Notes: generated by a model from the sequence alone, not told the origin. A stretch of DNA of 15,023 nucleotides from Saprospiraceae bacterium (GCA_027031145.1 JALVEG010000120.1:1-15023); one strand, 5' to 3'; positions 1-7,840 are shown, numbered from the stretch's first letter. Made by a program: numbers and translations.

Positions 1-2
1 TA

Positions 3-344
3 AAAACTATTCTGGGGAAATATAAGACATTTGTTCAATTGAGGGCAAAACAAGTTTCTATTGTAACCAGACATATAAAGACCTCACCGTATAAAATTAT
101 TGTTGGGGGTGATTTTAATGATCCGCCTATGTCATATACCTACAATCAATTTGCAAATATACTTAAAGATGCATTTAAAGAAAAAGGTTTTGGTTTGGGT
201 ATATCTTATGCCGGAATTATTCCTTTTCTAAGAATAGATTATTTGTTTGTTTCCGAAAATATTGTTGTGATGGAATTTGAAACTTTAAGATCGAAATATT
301 CAGATCATTTTCCAATAAAAATCAGGGTAAGAATTAATCATTGA
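3..344 (+). CDS. Endonuclease/exonuclease/phosphatase family protein, C-terminal part (5' end outside the window)
   Basis: The frame is open from the first full codon of the window, so this is the last 113 residues of a longer protein and the internal TTG at 39 is not a real start. The visible part carries the end of the EEP fold (DNase I / exonuclease III-like metal phosphoesterases): a GGDFNDPP motif whose Asp and Asn belong to the catalytic site, an RIDYLFVS segment (the family's usual 'DYI' strand) and a C-terminal SDHFPI motif with the catalytic Asp-His. Family members cleave phosphodiester or phosphomonoester bonds in nucleic acids, inositol phosphates or sphingolipids, so the substrate cannot be fixed from this fragment. 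Family assignment is firm and function within it is open. The last 11 bases overlap the 3' end of the convergent gene on the other strand. Confidence 0.85.
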   Translation, partial: KTILGKYKTFVQLRAKQVSIVTRHIKTSPYKIIVGGDFNDPPMSYTYNQFANILKDAFKEKGFGLGISYAGIIPFLRIDYLFVSENIVVMEFETLRSKYSDHFPIKIRVRINH

Positions 345-804
345 AACAATCAAAAATAGTTTTTACCGTAATAAAAATGATTTCCTGAGCAGGAAGGCTT
401 ATTTCAACATCGTCATCATCATCTTCCTCATCCTCAAATCCTGATAATATGAATTCTGCAAGATCTTTGTTTTTTTCTTCAAACAGAATAAAGACTTTTT
501 CTTTAAATGGGATATTTTCAGTATTTTCAAGTTTTTCCCAGTTTTTGGTTTCGTTTAATTCTATAAGTTCATCTGATATATCAGACTGATCTTTACCGGT
601 ATCCAGCAATATTTTTAATAGAATCAAAATATTAAATGACAGTATCATATATTCATCATCTGACAATACACTGAATTGATTGGAAGTGAGATAACTCATA
701 ACTACGGGAAATCTGTTAAGGATTTCCTTTTCGGATTTGTCAGAAAATTGTTTGTTTTCAAAATATTCCAAAGCTTTTTCTATATCTGAATATTTAATTA
801 TCAT
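334..804 (-). CDS. Hypothetical acidic protein, 156 aa
   Basis: I do not recognise this protein. It starts at an ATG (MIIKYSDIEKALEYFENK) and is predicted to be mostly helical and soluble, with no signal peptide or membrane segment. Residues about 122-134 form an acidic run (EDEEDDDDD) just before a hydrophobic C-terminal helix (LPAQEIIFITVKTIF). A leucine/isoleucine-rich stretch around residues 52-66 could be a buried helix. It lies 11 nt downstream of the aspartoacylase-like gene on the same strand, so the two are very likely cotranscribed. Its last 11 bases overlap the stop of the opposing EEP gene. Codon use and base composition match its neighbours, which argues for a real, resident gene. 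No function can be proposed beyond possible partnership with the upstream enzyme. Confidence 0.75.
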   Translation of the reverse strand: MIIKYSDIEKALEYFENKQFSDKSEKEILNRFPVVMSYLTSNQFSVLSDDEYMILSFNILILLKILLDTGKDQSDISDELIELNETKNWEKLENTENIPFKEKVFILFEEKNKDLAEFILSGFEDEEDDDDDVEISLPAQEIIFITVKTIFDCFND

Positions 805-815
805 GATTTGATTTT

Positions 816-1772
816 TTATTTACAACAGTCTTTAATATCGGAAATTTCTTTAATAATAAAAAATCCGTCTTCACCCAATTTTTGGTAAAGAGGCATTAAT
901 ATCCTGCCATCATAAGGTGATTTGATAATTCCATTATTATCTTTAGCCAAAATTTCTCCCTTTCTTATCTTTTGAAAATTTCTATATCCCGGATTCATTA
1001 TAAAATTATCCTCGGGAGTTATTTGGTGTTTATATAGCAATTTACTGAGCTTGGGAAGTCCTTGTGAAAATTCTTGTAAAAGTGCATTGTGTCTGTTTTC
1101 AACATGTTCGGATTCAAAATTGCCTATGATTGTCATCAGATTTGTCATAGCAGCAATAGCTCTGTTCACAGATAAAATATCATCGTGATTTCCACTTTCA
1201 AAGGTTAATGATACAGATGGGATGTTAAGAAATTCTTTACTGAAATATTCTGTTGATGTTCCTTTTACTCCGTTTAATAAGCCCAGAATTACAGGGGCAT
1301 TTAATTTAAGTGCAATTTCCACACTTTCTTTAATGTCCGGTACAATCGTGAATATACCTCCTGTTGAAGATGTAGTGTGGAGATCTAAAAAATAGAGTTT
1401 TTCAGGTTTATAGTCGTTTATTTCATTTATTAATAACTCAATTATTTCTTTAATTTCTTTTTCTTCTGCATATAATTTGTCAATCGGTGTATTATTTATT
1501 CTTTCTATAATATCAGGTTGCCAGCATCTGTTGAGATCTTTTTTAAGGAACCTTACTCCCTTGTTTGCGGCTTTGAGATTACCGGTTATCCCTAATATTT
1601 TTCCTTTGAAATTGAATTTAGGGTTAGTAATTGGTTCAACTTCTATCATTTTGATCATCAGATCAATGGCTCTGTATCCTGCCGGTTCGTTTCCATGCAT
1701 ATTTCCAAAAACAATCAAAAGGGGACCTTTTTCAGTTCCATGATATTCACCTATTATACGTTTTTTGTCCAT
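816..1772 (-). CDS. Succinylglutamate desuccinylase/aspartoacylase-like zinc hydrolase
   Basis: A 318-residue cytosolic protein of the AstE/AspA branch of M14-type zinc carboxypeptidases, which hydrolyse N-acyl amino acids or related amide bonds. Visible motifs are GNMHGNEPAG (residues 23-32, with zinc ligands His26 and Glu29), KDLNR (78-82, the conserved DLNR substrate-binding motif), LDLHTTS (129-135, third zinc ligand His132) and TFESG (190-194), whose Glu192 sits where the catalytic glutamate of the family is expected. The C-terminal part (FQKIRKGEILAKDNNGIIKSP) resembles the small beta domain found in these proteins. Length is normal. The exact substrate cannot be read from sequence: there are no astABCD genes nearby, so a role in arginine catabolism is not supported. 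It is first in a two-gene minus-strand unit and divergent from ruvA. A clean TAnnTTTG promoter element was not found upstream. Confidence 0.85.
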   Translation of the reverse strand: MDKKRIIGEYHGTEKGPLLIVFGNMHGNEPAGYRAIDLMIKMIEVEPITNPKFNFKGKILGITGNLKAANKGVRFLKKDLNRCWQPDIIERINNTPIDKLYAEEKEIKEIIELLINEINDYKPEKLYFLDLHTTSSTGGIFTIVPDIKESVEIALKLNAPVILGLLNGVKGTSTEYFSKEFLNIPSVSLTFESGNHDDILSVNRAIAAMTNLMTIIGNFESEHVENRHNALLQEFSQGLPKLSKLLYKHQITPEDNFIMNPGYRNFQKIRKGEILAKDNNGIIKSPYDGRILMPLYQKLGEDGFFIIKEISDIKDCCK

Positions 1773-1919
1773 TATTGTCTTATATAATCTACTTTGTAGA
1801 TATTTTTAAAGAATTTGTAAAAATAATATATATTTTCTTACGTATTTAATTTAATCTTTAATTATTTGTTATTATTTTGTGATATAATCGAATATTTCAA
1901 ATAAAAAAAATCAGAACTA

Positions 1920-2510
1920 ATGTATGCATATATAAAAGGGAAAATTGCTTTCAAAACACCTACTTATATTTATCTTGAAAATAACGGGATAGGATATTAT
2001 ATAAATATAAGTCTAAATACCTTTAGCAAAATAGAGAAATCTGTTGAAGTAAAATTATATACTTATCTTCAGGTAAAGGAAGATGATTTGAGTTTGTATG
2101 GTTTTTTTGATGAAGGCGAAAAAATATTATTTGAAAAATTAATATCGGTATCAGGGATCGGTGCTACCACAGCACAGATAATTTTGTCTTCAATGACGCC
2201 AAAAGAGATTATCTCTGCTATTATAAACGAAGACGATGTGTCTCTGAAAAGAGTTAAAGGAATTGGTGCAAAAACAGCCAAAAGGGTTATTCTTGATCTA
2301 AAAGATAAGGTTGCAAAAATGAATATTGATGGTATTTCAGATGTTCCGGTAAGGACTGTTTCGCCTGTAAAAGATGAGGCTTTGGCAGCATTGATGGCAC
2401 TTGGTGTAGTGAAATCAAAGGCAGAAGTAGTTCTTTCGAGGGTTATGAAATCAAATCCAGATATTGATCAGGTAGAGGAATTGATAAAACTGGCATTGAA
2501 GCAAATGTAG
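1920..2510 (+). CDS. ruvA: Holliday junction branch migration complex subunit RuvA
   Basis: The 196-residue product has the usual RuvA length and three domains. The N-terminal OB-fold begins MYAYIKGKIAF and continues through YLQVKEDDLSLYGFFDEGEK. The central part has two helix-hairpin-helix motifs, SVSGIGATTAQ (about residues 77-87) and RVKGIGAKTAKRVI (about 112-125), that grip the junction DNA. The C-terminal domain III (DEALAALMALGVVKSKAE, about 148-170) contacts RuvB. RuvA tetramers bind four-way junctions and load the RuvB helicase ring for branch migration during recombination repair. The ATG start gives the canonical N-terminus and no alternative is needed. No ruvB or ruvC is adjacent. 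In many Bacteroidota ruvA is followed by the T9SS gene sprA (recalled, not checked). Here a tandem-repeat tract begins on the base after the stop codon. Confidence 0.97.
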   Translation: MYAYIKGKIAFKTPTYIYLENNGIGYYINISLNTFSKIEKSVEVKLYTYLQVKEDDLSLYGFFDEGEKILFEKLISVSGIGATTAQIILSSMTPKEIISAIINEDDVSLKRVKGIGAKTAKRVILDLKDKVAKMNIDGISDVPVRTVSPVKDEALAALMALGVVKSKAEVVLSRVMKSNPDIDQVEELIKLALKQM

Positions 2511-2746
2511 TCTCGATACGCTCCGACTGCGTCAGGAGCTACTCGACCACCTTTGTCTCGATACGCTCCGACTTTGTCAGGAGCTACCCGACCACCTTTG
2601 GTTTGATACGCTCCAACTTTGTCAGGAGCTACCCGGCCACCTTTGGTTTGATACGCTCCGACTTTGTCAGGAGCTACCCGGCCACCTTTGGTTCGATACG
2701 CTCCGACTTTGTCAGGAGCTACCCGGCCACCTTTGGTTCGATATGC
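2511..2746. repeat. Five 45-bp tandem repeats plus partial sixth, each a near-palindrome
   Basis: Units start at 2511, 2556, 2601, 2646 and 2691, each exactly 45 bp, and a truncated copy covers 2736-2746. The core is GATACGCTCCGAC-TTT-GTCAGGAGCTAC. GCTCCGAC and GTC(A)GGAGC pair as an 8-bp stem with a 3-nt loop and one bulged A, so every unit could form a hairpin in DNA or RNA. By my alignment units 1 and 2 differ at 3 positions, 2 and 3 at 5, 3 and 4 at 1, and 4 and 5 at 1. G+C is about 58% in the last unit, far above the surroundings. All three forward frames stay open through the repeats, but no plausible start or neighbouring coding frame supports a protein. The tract starts on the base after the ruvA stop. 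Confidence 0.93.
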
Positions 2747-2799
2747 ATAGATTGATTAGTAACGGGGATTTAATTTAAAGAGTTTTTAATAATTTGTTG

Positions 2800-4719
2800 A
2801 TGAATAATTTTAAGTTTGTTTTGTTTTTTATTTTGTTAATTGCAGGTATTTCAAATGCACTCAATGCACAAAACTATTTGCCAAAAAATAAAAAAGCAAA
2901 AAAATATTATAAAAAGGGGAGGAGTAAATTTGAAGCAGGTGATTTTGATAAAGCAATAAAATATTTTGAAAAGACATTGAACAAAGAGCCGGATTTTATT
3001 CCTGTTTATTATCAACTTGCCGGCATTTTTTATAAAAGAAAAGAATTTCAAAAAAGTGAAGATTATTACAAAAAGTCAATTAAAATAGATTCTGCTTTTA
3101 GTGATCAGGTATTTTATTCATTGGCAATTGTATTGGAAAAACAAGGTAAATTGCAGGAAGCTTTGAAATATTATAAAAGATTTCTTACTAAAAGTAGTAT
3201 AAAAGGGGATCTGGAGAAGAAGGCACAAAAAAAAATCTATAATCTTCCTTTCAGAATATATGCGTTGAGTCACCCGGTTTCTTTTAAGCCAAAATCAATT
3301 GGGGAAAATATTAATACTGATTATAATGAGTATCTTCCTGTTTTGACTGGAGACAATTCCAAATTGATTTTTACCCGCAGAATAAATAGTCAGGAAGATT
3401 TTTATATAAGTATCAAAAATGATGGTAAGTGGGAAAAAGCGATTCCAGTTAAGGAATTGAATACTCCTGCTAATGAAGGAGCTCATACATTAACGCCTGA
3501 CGGAAAAACTATTTTTTTTACGGTTTGTGACAGGTCGCGTACCTATGGAAGTTGTGATTTGTTTATGTCAAATAAAGAAAACGGGAAGTGGTTAAAGCCC
3601 GTTAATCTTGGTAAAACTATTAATTCTCCGTTTTGGGAATCTCAACCTTCAATTTCAGCTGACAGGAAATCCCTGTTTTTTTCCAGCAACAGGCCAGGAG
3701 GGATTGGTGGTAAAGATATTTGGGTTTCGACAAAGGATTCATCAGGTAAATGGTCAAAACCTGTTTGTCTGGATACTACTGTAAATACAAAAGCAGATGA
3801 AAAAGCTCCATATATTCATCCTGATAACCAAACCCTGTATTTTACTTCTTCCGGGCATAAAGGAATGGGAGGGTTTGATTTGTTTATGAGTAAAAAGATA
3901 AATGGGAAATGGACTGAGGCGAAAAATCTTGGTTATCCTGTAAATACAGTAAATGATGAAGGTGCTATGTTTGTTTCATTGGATGGCAAAAAGGCTTATT
4001 TCAGTACAGACAGAGCAAAAGCTAAAAGAAAAAATCTCGATATTTATTATTTTGATCTGGATACGATAATACGACCGGAGAAAGTTACATACGTCAAAGG
4101 AATAGTTTTTGATAAAAATACTTTAGAGAAGATTTCAGCAAATTTAGAGCTTTATGACAATTATTCAGGGAAAAAAATATTGGAAATAAAGACTGATAAA
4201 GACACTTTTCTATTGCCTTTGAATATAGGAATTGATTATAATTTTTCAGTTAGAAAAAAGGGTTATATGTTTTATTCGGGTCGATTCGATTTAAATGAAG
4301 AGAATACAGATATTAAACCCTATGAACTGAGAATTGGTTTGACTAAGATTGATGAACTGGTAAAATATCAGGCAAAATCCATAACATTGCAAAATATATT
4401 TTTTGAATATAATTCGACTTTGCTTGATACTATTAGTTCCAGAGTGGAATTGAAAAAACTTCTCCGGTTATTGAAAGATAATCCACAAATAAGGATCAGG
4501 ATATCGGGGTATACGGATAATATTGGCAGTGAAGACTATAACTTACGATTGTCTCAAAAAAGGGCAAAAGCGGTATATGATTATCTAATTAGTAAGAATA
4601 TTGATAGAAACAGATTGGAATATATCGGTTATGGAGAAACAAAACCTATAGACTCCAATGAAACTGAAAAAAGCAGAAGTAAAAACAGGAGAATAGAATT
4701 TGAAATACTCAATAAATAG
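2800..4719 (+). CDS. Secreted TPR-PD40-OmpA domain protein, PorE-like architecture
   Basis: Starting at the ATG at 2800 (two in-frame TTG codons precede it), the product is 639 residues. A signal peptide covers about residues 1-23, ending NALNAQ, with no lipobox. TPR repeats follow at about 33-130 (AGDFDKAIKYFEKTLNKEP is a textbook repeat). Residues about 175-425 hold PD40/WD40-type propeller blades (LTPDGKTIFFT, ISADRKSLFFSSNRPGG, SLDGKKAYFSTDR). A small carboxypeptidase-regulatory-like beta domain lies at about 432-500, and an OmpA C-terminal peptidoglycan-binding domain at about 525-639 (GYTDNIGSEDYNLRLSQKRA), with Asp573 and Arg588 matching the diaminopimelate-binding pair. This is the domain order of PorE, which tethers type IX secretion machinery to peptidoglycan, but paralogues with this order are common in Bacteroidota. 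P. gingivalis PorE is a lipoprotein and this one is not, so the porE name is withheld. Confidence 0.9.
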   Translation: MNNFKFVLFFILLIAGISNALNAQNYLPKNKKAKKYYKKGRSKFEAGDFDKAIKYFEKTLNKEPDFIPVYYQLAGIFYKRKEFQKSEDYYKKSIKIDSAFSDQVFYSLAIVLEKQGKLQEALKYYKRFLTKSSIKGDLEKKAQKKIYNLPFRIYALSHPVSFKPKSIGENINTDYNEYLPVLTGDNSKLIFTRRINSQEDFYISIKNDGKWEKAIPVKELNTPANEGAHTLTPDGKTIFFTVCDRSRTYGSCDLFMSNKENGKWLKPVNLGKTINSPFWESQPSISADRKSLFFSSNRPGGIGGKDIWVSTKDSSGKWSKPVCLDTTVNTKADEKAPYIHPDNQTLYFTSSGHKGMGGFDLFMSKKINGKWTEAKNLGYPVNTVNDEGAMFVSLDGKKAYFSTDRAKAKRKNLDIYYFDLDTIIRPEKVTYVKGIVFDKNTLEKISANLELYDNYSGKKILEIKTDKDTFLLPLNIGIDYNFSVRKKGYMFYSGRFDLNEENTDIKPYELRIGLTKIDELVKYQAKSITLQNIFFEYNSTLLDTISSRVELKKLLRLLKDNPQIRIRISGYTDNIGSEDYNLRLSQKRAKAVYDYLISKNIDRNRLEYIGYGETKPIDSNETEKSRSKNRRIEFEILNK

Positions 4720-4741
4720 TAACCTGAATAGTTACTTATTT
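4714..4741. terminator. Hairpin shared by two convergent gene ends
   Basis: AAATAGTAAC (4714-4723) pairs with GTTACTTATTT (4731-4741) around a 7-nt loop, with one unpaired T. The hairpin spans both stop codons, the TAG of the OmpA-family gene and the TAA of the opposing glycosyltransferase, in the 20-nt gap between them. That position suits a bidirectional terminator, but the stem is AT-rich with only two G-C pairs in the core and lacks a long U-tract on either side, so it may be weak. Confidence 0.4.
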
Positions 4742-5864
4742 AATTTCCGGATATTTCTTTTAATATTTCATATGTTTTTGCTGCAGATAGATCCCAGGAG
4801 AAATCTTTAAGTCTTTTATTCCCTTTTTTTACTAAAGAAGAGTGAAGATTTTTGTCTGTTAGTAATTGTTGCATTGCTTCCGCTATTGATTTAGGCGAAT
4901 GGGGATCGACCAACAAGGCAGCATCCTGAGCTACTTCAGGCATACTGGATATTTTGGAAGTAACAACAGGGATTCCCGCTTCAAAACCTTCAAGTATAGG
5001 AATACCGAAACCTTCAAATAAAGAAACATAAAACATAGCTTCTGCACTACCTATATATTTTGGTAATTCTTTTCTTGTTATTTGTTTTGTGATAATATCT
5101 TTATTAAATGGAGAAGATTTCAGTGTTTTAAAATAATCTTTGGTTTTCCATGCGGGACGGCCTATTATTACCAATTTATAATCGTTTTGGTTCTTGCTTT
5201 TGAACTCATTAAATCCCTTAATGAGATTAACGAGGTTTTTTCTGGGATGGATAGAACCAAGATAAACGAAATAAGGACAACCACCTGTTAATTCTTTTTT
5301 TGTATTATTTTTTGTTTTAGTATCAACAGGATGAAAATGTCCATTTGCAGAATTATACACCACTTCTATTTTTGAAGGAGCGATATTGTAGTTATTAACA
5401 ATATCTTCTTTGGTAAATTTGGAAACGGCAATAATTTTTTGAGCATTATTATGAAATTTTTTAAAGAAAAATTTATAATAGTTTCTATCAAAAAACCTCT
5501 GATGATTATCATGATGAAGATATGCAAGATCATGACTTACTATTACGGTTGGTATTCCTGAGTTTAGAGGCATATATGTATCCCCTGAAAACAACAAATC
5601 CGGTTTTAGTTTTTTTAATTCCTTTTTAAGCTTAAATTCAAGCCAGTATGTCAAAAGAATCGGATGTCTGGTTGGAGGATATAGAACCTTAGGAGTGACA
5701 TTGTCCCCAAATATGAATTTTTGGCTGTATGGTCTGTCAAAATAGAAATAAAACTGATCTTCGGGATTGTTTTTTACTATTCTCTTTAAAATTTCATAAT
5801 TAAATCTTGCTATCCCTTCCATTCTGTTTTCTAATAACATCCTGGTATTTACTGCTATCTTCAT
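4740..5864 (-). CDS. Glycosyltransferase family 4-type (GT-B fold) protein
   Basis: The 374-residue product is a retaining GT-B glycosyltransferase that moves a sugar from a nucleotide-sugar donor to an acceptor at the cytoplasmic face of the membrane. I use the ATG at 5864 (MKIAVNTRMLLENRMEGIARFNYEIL). An in-frame TTG one codon upstream would abut the previous stop. The N-terminal domain has the usual G-x-x-R/F acceptor-side start. The C-terminal domain carries YFVYLGSIHPRKNLVNLIKGF (about 214-234) and the E-x7-E signature (FEGFGIPILEGFEAG, then PVVTS) that binds donor phosphate and ribose. The segment SSMPEVAQDAALLVDP is typical of mannosyl/glucosyl transferases of this family. Donor and acceptor are unknown. 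No wza/wzx or other polysaccharide genes accompany it, and its only operon partner is the DUF4837 lipoprotein 3 nt upstream. Confidence 0.9.
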   Translation of the reverse strand: MKIAVNTRMLLENRMEGIARFNYEILKRIVKNNPEDQFYFYFDRPYSQKFIFGDNVTPKVLYPPTRHPILLTYWLEFKLKKELKKLKPDLLFSGDTYMPLNSGIPTVIVSHDLAYLHHDNHQRFFDRNYYKFFFKKFHNNAQKIIAVSKFTKEDIVNNYNIAPSKIEVVYNSANGHFHPVDTKTKNNTKKELTGGCPYFVYLGSIHPRKNLVNLIKGFNEFKSKNQNDYKLVIIGRPAWKTKDYFKTLKSSPFNKDIITKQITRKELPKYIGSAEAMFYVSLFEGFGIPILEGFEAGIPVVTSKISSMPEVAQDAALLVDPHSPKSIAEAMQQLLTDKNLHSSLVKKGNKRLKDFSWDLSAAKTYEILKEISGN

Positions 5865-5867
5865 CAA

Positions 5868-6953
5868 TTACTTTTTATTAAATTCTAATGTATTGGCAAT
5901 AATCATTAACTGTTGTAAATACTCTTTTTTATCTGTTCCCGGTCCATATACAAATCCAAATTCAAAAATTAAATCATTACTGTTTTTATTTTTTACCAGA
6001 TATGCAATAAATGAACCACCCATAAAATCTTTCGTCATTTCCCAAATTCCCCGGTATTCAACAGCATAGTTGCCATTGATAGTCCTATGGAATTTTAACA
6101 CAGGCAGATCTTTATTATTCACAACAAGTTTAGATCCTTCAGTATCTGTTGTAACAAAAACACCGAATCTATTTATTATTTTTATTGCATTTTCAATACT
6201 GAATTGAGATGTATCTTTATATTCAAGTTTTTGAACAACAAAATTGGTAATTGCTTTTTTGCTGTCTCTTCGGGCCCAAACTATTTTTTTATCTTCATCT
6301 ACCAAAGCTTTTTTATAATCTTTTGGGATTTTAACTTTAACACCCAATATCCTTGTTATATTTGCTTCAACATCTGTATTGTGACCTGAAAAATATGTTG
6401 CAATTTTTATCTGGGGCTCATCATGCTCATGCACTTTATCCGTTATTTCATTAAATTTTTGAGCTATTGCTTTGATGAGATTTTCTCTTCCCTTAGCAGC
6501 TATATAGATAATGAGCTGATCTCTTGCCCATTTGTCATGTCCATATACAATATCAAAGCTGTCTGATCGCAACATCGATGCAGCTCGTTCTTTTCCCAGG
6601 TCATTTAAAAACATTTTTGTTGTTTTTGATGATTTATCCAAAAGGTCAACCAAAACAATATATGTTCTTAGTTGTCTTCTCAGCGATTCTGCATCTATTT
6701 GATCAAATGTGAAATATCTTAATTTAAACAGTGGTTCGGGATTTGGTGTTATAGGATATGCCGATTCAAAGTAATATCTGAAAGTGTCTCCCGGTTCGGA
6801 TTGCCATATTTCTTTATCGGCTATTACAACAATATCATTTGATTTTGAAATAGCTTTAGGTTTTATATTAGAATTGTTCCCGTTGTTGAAACAGGAAGAA
6901 TATAAGAATAGAACTGCAAAAAATAATCCGGCAAAATAATGTTTTTTAACCAT
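5868..6953 (-). CDS. DUF4837 family lipoprotein
   Basis: The 361-residue product starts MVKKHYFAGLFFAVLFLYSSC, a lipoprotein signal peptide with lipobox LYSSC and lipidated Cys21, so the mature protein is anchored in the inner or outer membrane. The mature part begins with an Asn-rich linker and then matches the DUF4837 family of Bacteroidota as I recall it: DIVVIADKEIWQSEPGDTFR near the N-terminus, a central block around GHDKWARDQLIIYIAAK, and WEMTKDFMGGSFIAYLV followed by FEFGFVYGPGTDKKEYLQQL at the C-terminus. The family has no biochemical function that I know of. It is first in a two-gene minus-strand operon with the glycosyltransferase. A TATATTTG promoter-like element ends 4 nt before the ATG, giving a very short or absent 5' leader. 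Confidence 0.85.
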   Translation of the reverse strand: MVKKHYFAGLFFAVLFLYSSCFNNGNNSNIKPKAISKSNDIVVIADKEIWQSEPGDTFRYYFESAYPITPNPEPLFKLRYFTFDQIDAESLRRQLRTYIVLVDLLDKSSKTTKMFLNDLGKERAASMLRSDSFDIVYGHDKWARDQLIIYIAAKGRENLIKAIAQKFNEITDKVHEHDEPQIKIATYFSGHNTDVEANITRILGVKVKIPKDYKKALVDEDKKIVWARRDSKKAITNFVVQKLEYKDTSQFSIENAIKIINRFGVFVTTDTEGSKLVVNNKDLPVLKFHRTINGNYAVEYRGIWEMTKDFMGGSFIAYLVKNKNSNDLIFEFGFVYGPGTDKKEYLQQLMIIANTLEFNKK

Positions 6954-6957
6954 AATG

Positions 6958-6965
6958 CAAATATA
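6958..6965 (-). promoter_or_regulatory. TAnnTTTG -7 element of the DUF4837/glycosyltransferase operon
   Basis: On the minus strand the sequence reads TATATTTG, a full match to the Bacteroidota -7 consensus TAnnTTTG. It ends 4 nt before the DUF4837 start codon. No TTTG-type -33 element is visible at the usual spacing, only a T-run at about 6981-6984 (minus-strand sense). The closeness to the ATG suggests a leaderless or nearly leaderless transcript. Confidence 0.5.
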
Positions 6966-7039
6966 TTAAATTACTTTTAAAAAAGGTAATACTCTTTAAT
7001 ATGATGCAGAAAATACTATATTAGTTGTATTGTTTACAT

Positions 7040-7810
7040 CTATATTGTTACATTAAAAACAGCAGCAGCATTTTTACTTGTGATTTCTTCAACTTCTTCA
7101 AGGGTGGTATTTTTTATTTCGGCCAATTTCATAGCTATATGTTTGATATAAGCACTTTCATTTCGTTTTCCCCTGTAAGGTACGGGAGGAAGATATGGAG
7201 AATCTGTTTCCAGTACCAAATATTCTAAGGGGATCTCTTTGATAATACCCTTTAAACCACTGTTTTTATATGTTAATATTCCACCGATTCCCATATAAAA
7301 CCCCGTCTTCATTATTTTAAACGCCTGATTAATATCACCAGTGAAACAATGAAATATTCCTTTAAGGTTTCTATTATGGTTTTTTTCGATGATGTCAATT
7401 GTCAGGTCCATTGCATCACGTGCATGAATAATCACCGGTAAATCAAATTCTTTGGCCCATTTTACCTGTGTGTCAAAAGCCTCAATTTGTTCTTTTTTAA
7501 AAGTTTTGTCCCAATATAAGTCTATTCCTACTTCTCCGATTCCAAAATAATTACCTTTCTCCAATTCTTGTCTGACAATATTCAATTCCGATTTATAGTT
7601 TTTATCTACAGAACCCGGATGAAGTCCGATCATAGATTTAAAGAACCCGGGATCTTTTTTTTCCAATTCCAACATCCTTGATATTGTCGTACTATCTATA
7701 TTCGGTAAAAATATTTTAGCAATATTATTTGCTTTTGCATTTTGGATTACTTCGTCAATATCATTATCAAATTGTTCAAGATAGAGATGTGCATGTGTGT
7801 CAATTAACAT
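7040..7810 (-). CDS. TatD family metal-dependent hydrolase (DNase)
   Basis: This 256-residue TIM-barrel amidohydrolase-like enzyme has the full TatD metal set: THAHL (His6 and His8), GEVGID (Glu93), IIHARDA (His129), FHCFTG (His154) and ETDSPYLPP (Asp203). Length and motif spacing are normal for the YcfH/TatD group. Family members are two-metal enzymes with 3'-5' exonuclease or deoxyribonuclease activity implicated in DNA quality control. Despite the name they are not part of the Tat export channel. The gene is transcribed alone, with a 71-base gap to its downstream neighbour and its own promoter-like element upstream. ATG 7810 gives the standard MLIDTHAHL start. Whether it is the YcfH, YjjV or TatD paralogue cannot be decided here. 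Confidence 0.95.
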   Translation of the reverse strand: MLIDTHAHLYLEQFDNDIDEVIQNAKANNIAKIFLPNIDSTTISRMLELEKKDPGFFKSMIGLHPGSVDKNYKSELNIVRQELEKGNYFGIGEVGIDLYWDKTFKKEQIEAFDTQVKWAKEFDLPVIIHARDAMDLTIDIIEKNHNRNLKGIFHCFTGDINQAFKIMKTGFYMGIGGILTYKNSGLKGIIKEIPLEYLVLETDSPYLPPVPYRGKRNESAYIKHIAMKLAEIKNTTLEEVEEITSKNAAAVFNVTI

Positions 7811-7832
7811 TGTATTATTTCTTTTTGAATTG

Positions 7833-7840
7833 CAAAAGTA
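7833..7840 (-). promoter_or_regulatory. TAnnTTTG -7 element of the tatD-family gene
   Basis: The minus strand reads TACTTTTG followed by C, an exact TAnnTTTG match, 22 nt before the start codon. A TTAG at about 7860-7863 (minus sense) lies near the expected -33 position and resembles TTTG only loosely. A leader of roughly 15-20 nt is implied. Confidence 0.5.

Noticed and set aside
2511..2746. Repeat array as a coding repeat protein or CRISPR array
   Set aside because: All frames are open only because the unit is 45 bp without stops, and there is no start codon or flanking coding sequence. CRISPR is excluded because units abut with no unique spacers.
2794..2799. TTG codons as the start of the OmpA-family protein
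   Set aside because: The ATG at 2800 immediately follows and gives a normal signal peptide. Bacteroidota rarely use TTG.
5865..5867. TTG as the start of the glycosyltransferase
   Set aside because: It abuts the previous stop codon and adds only one residue. The ATG at 5864 gives the usual MKIAVNTR start.
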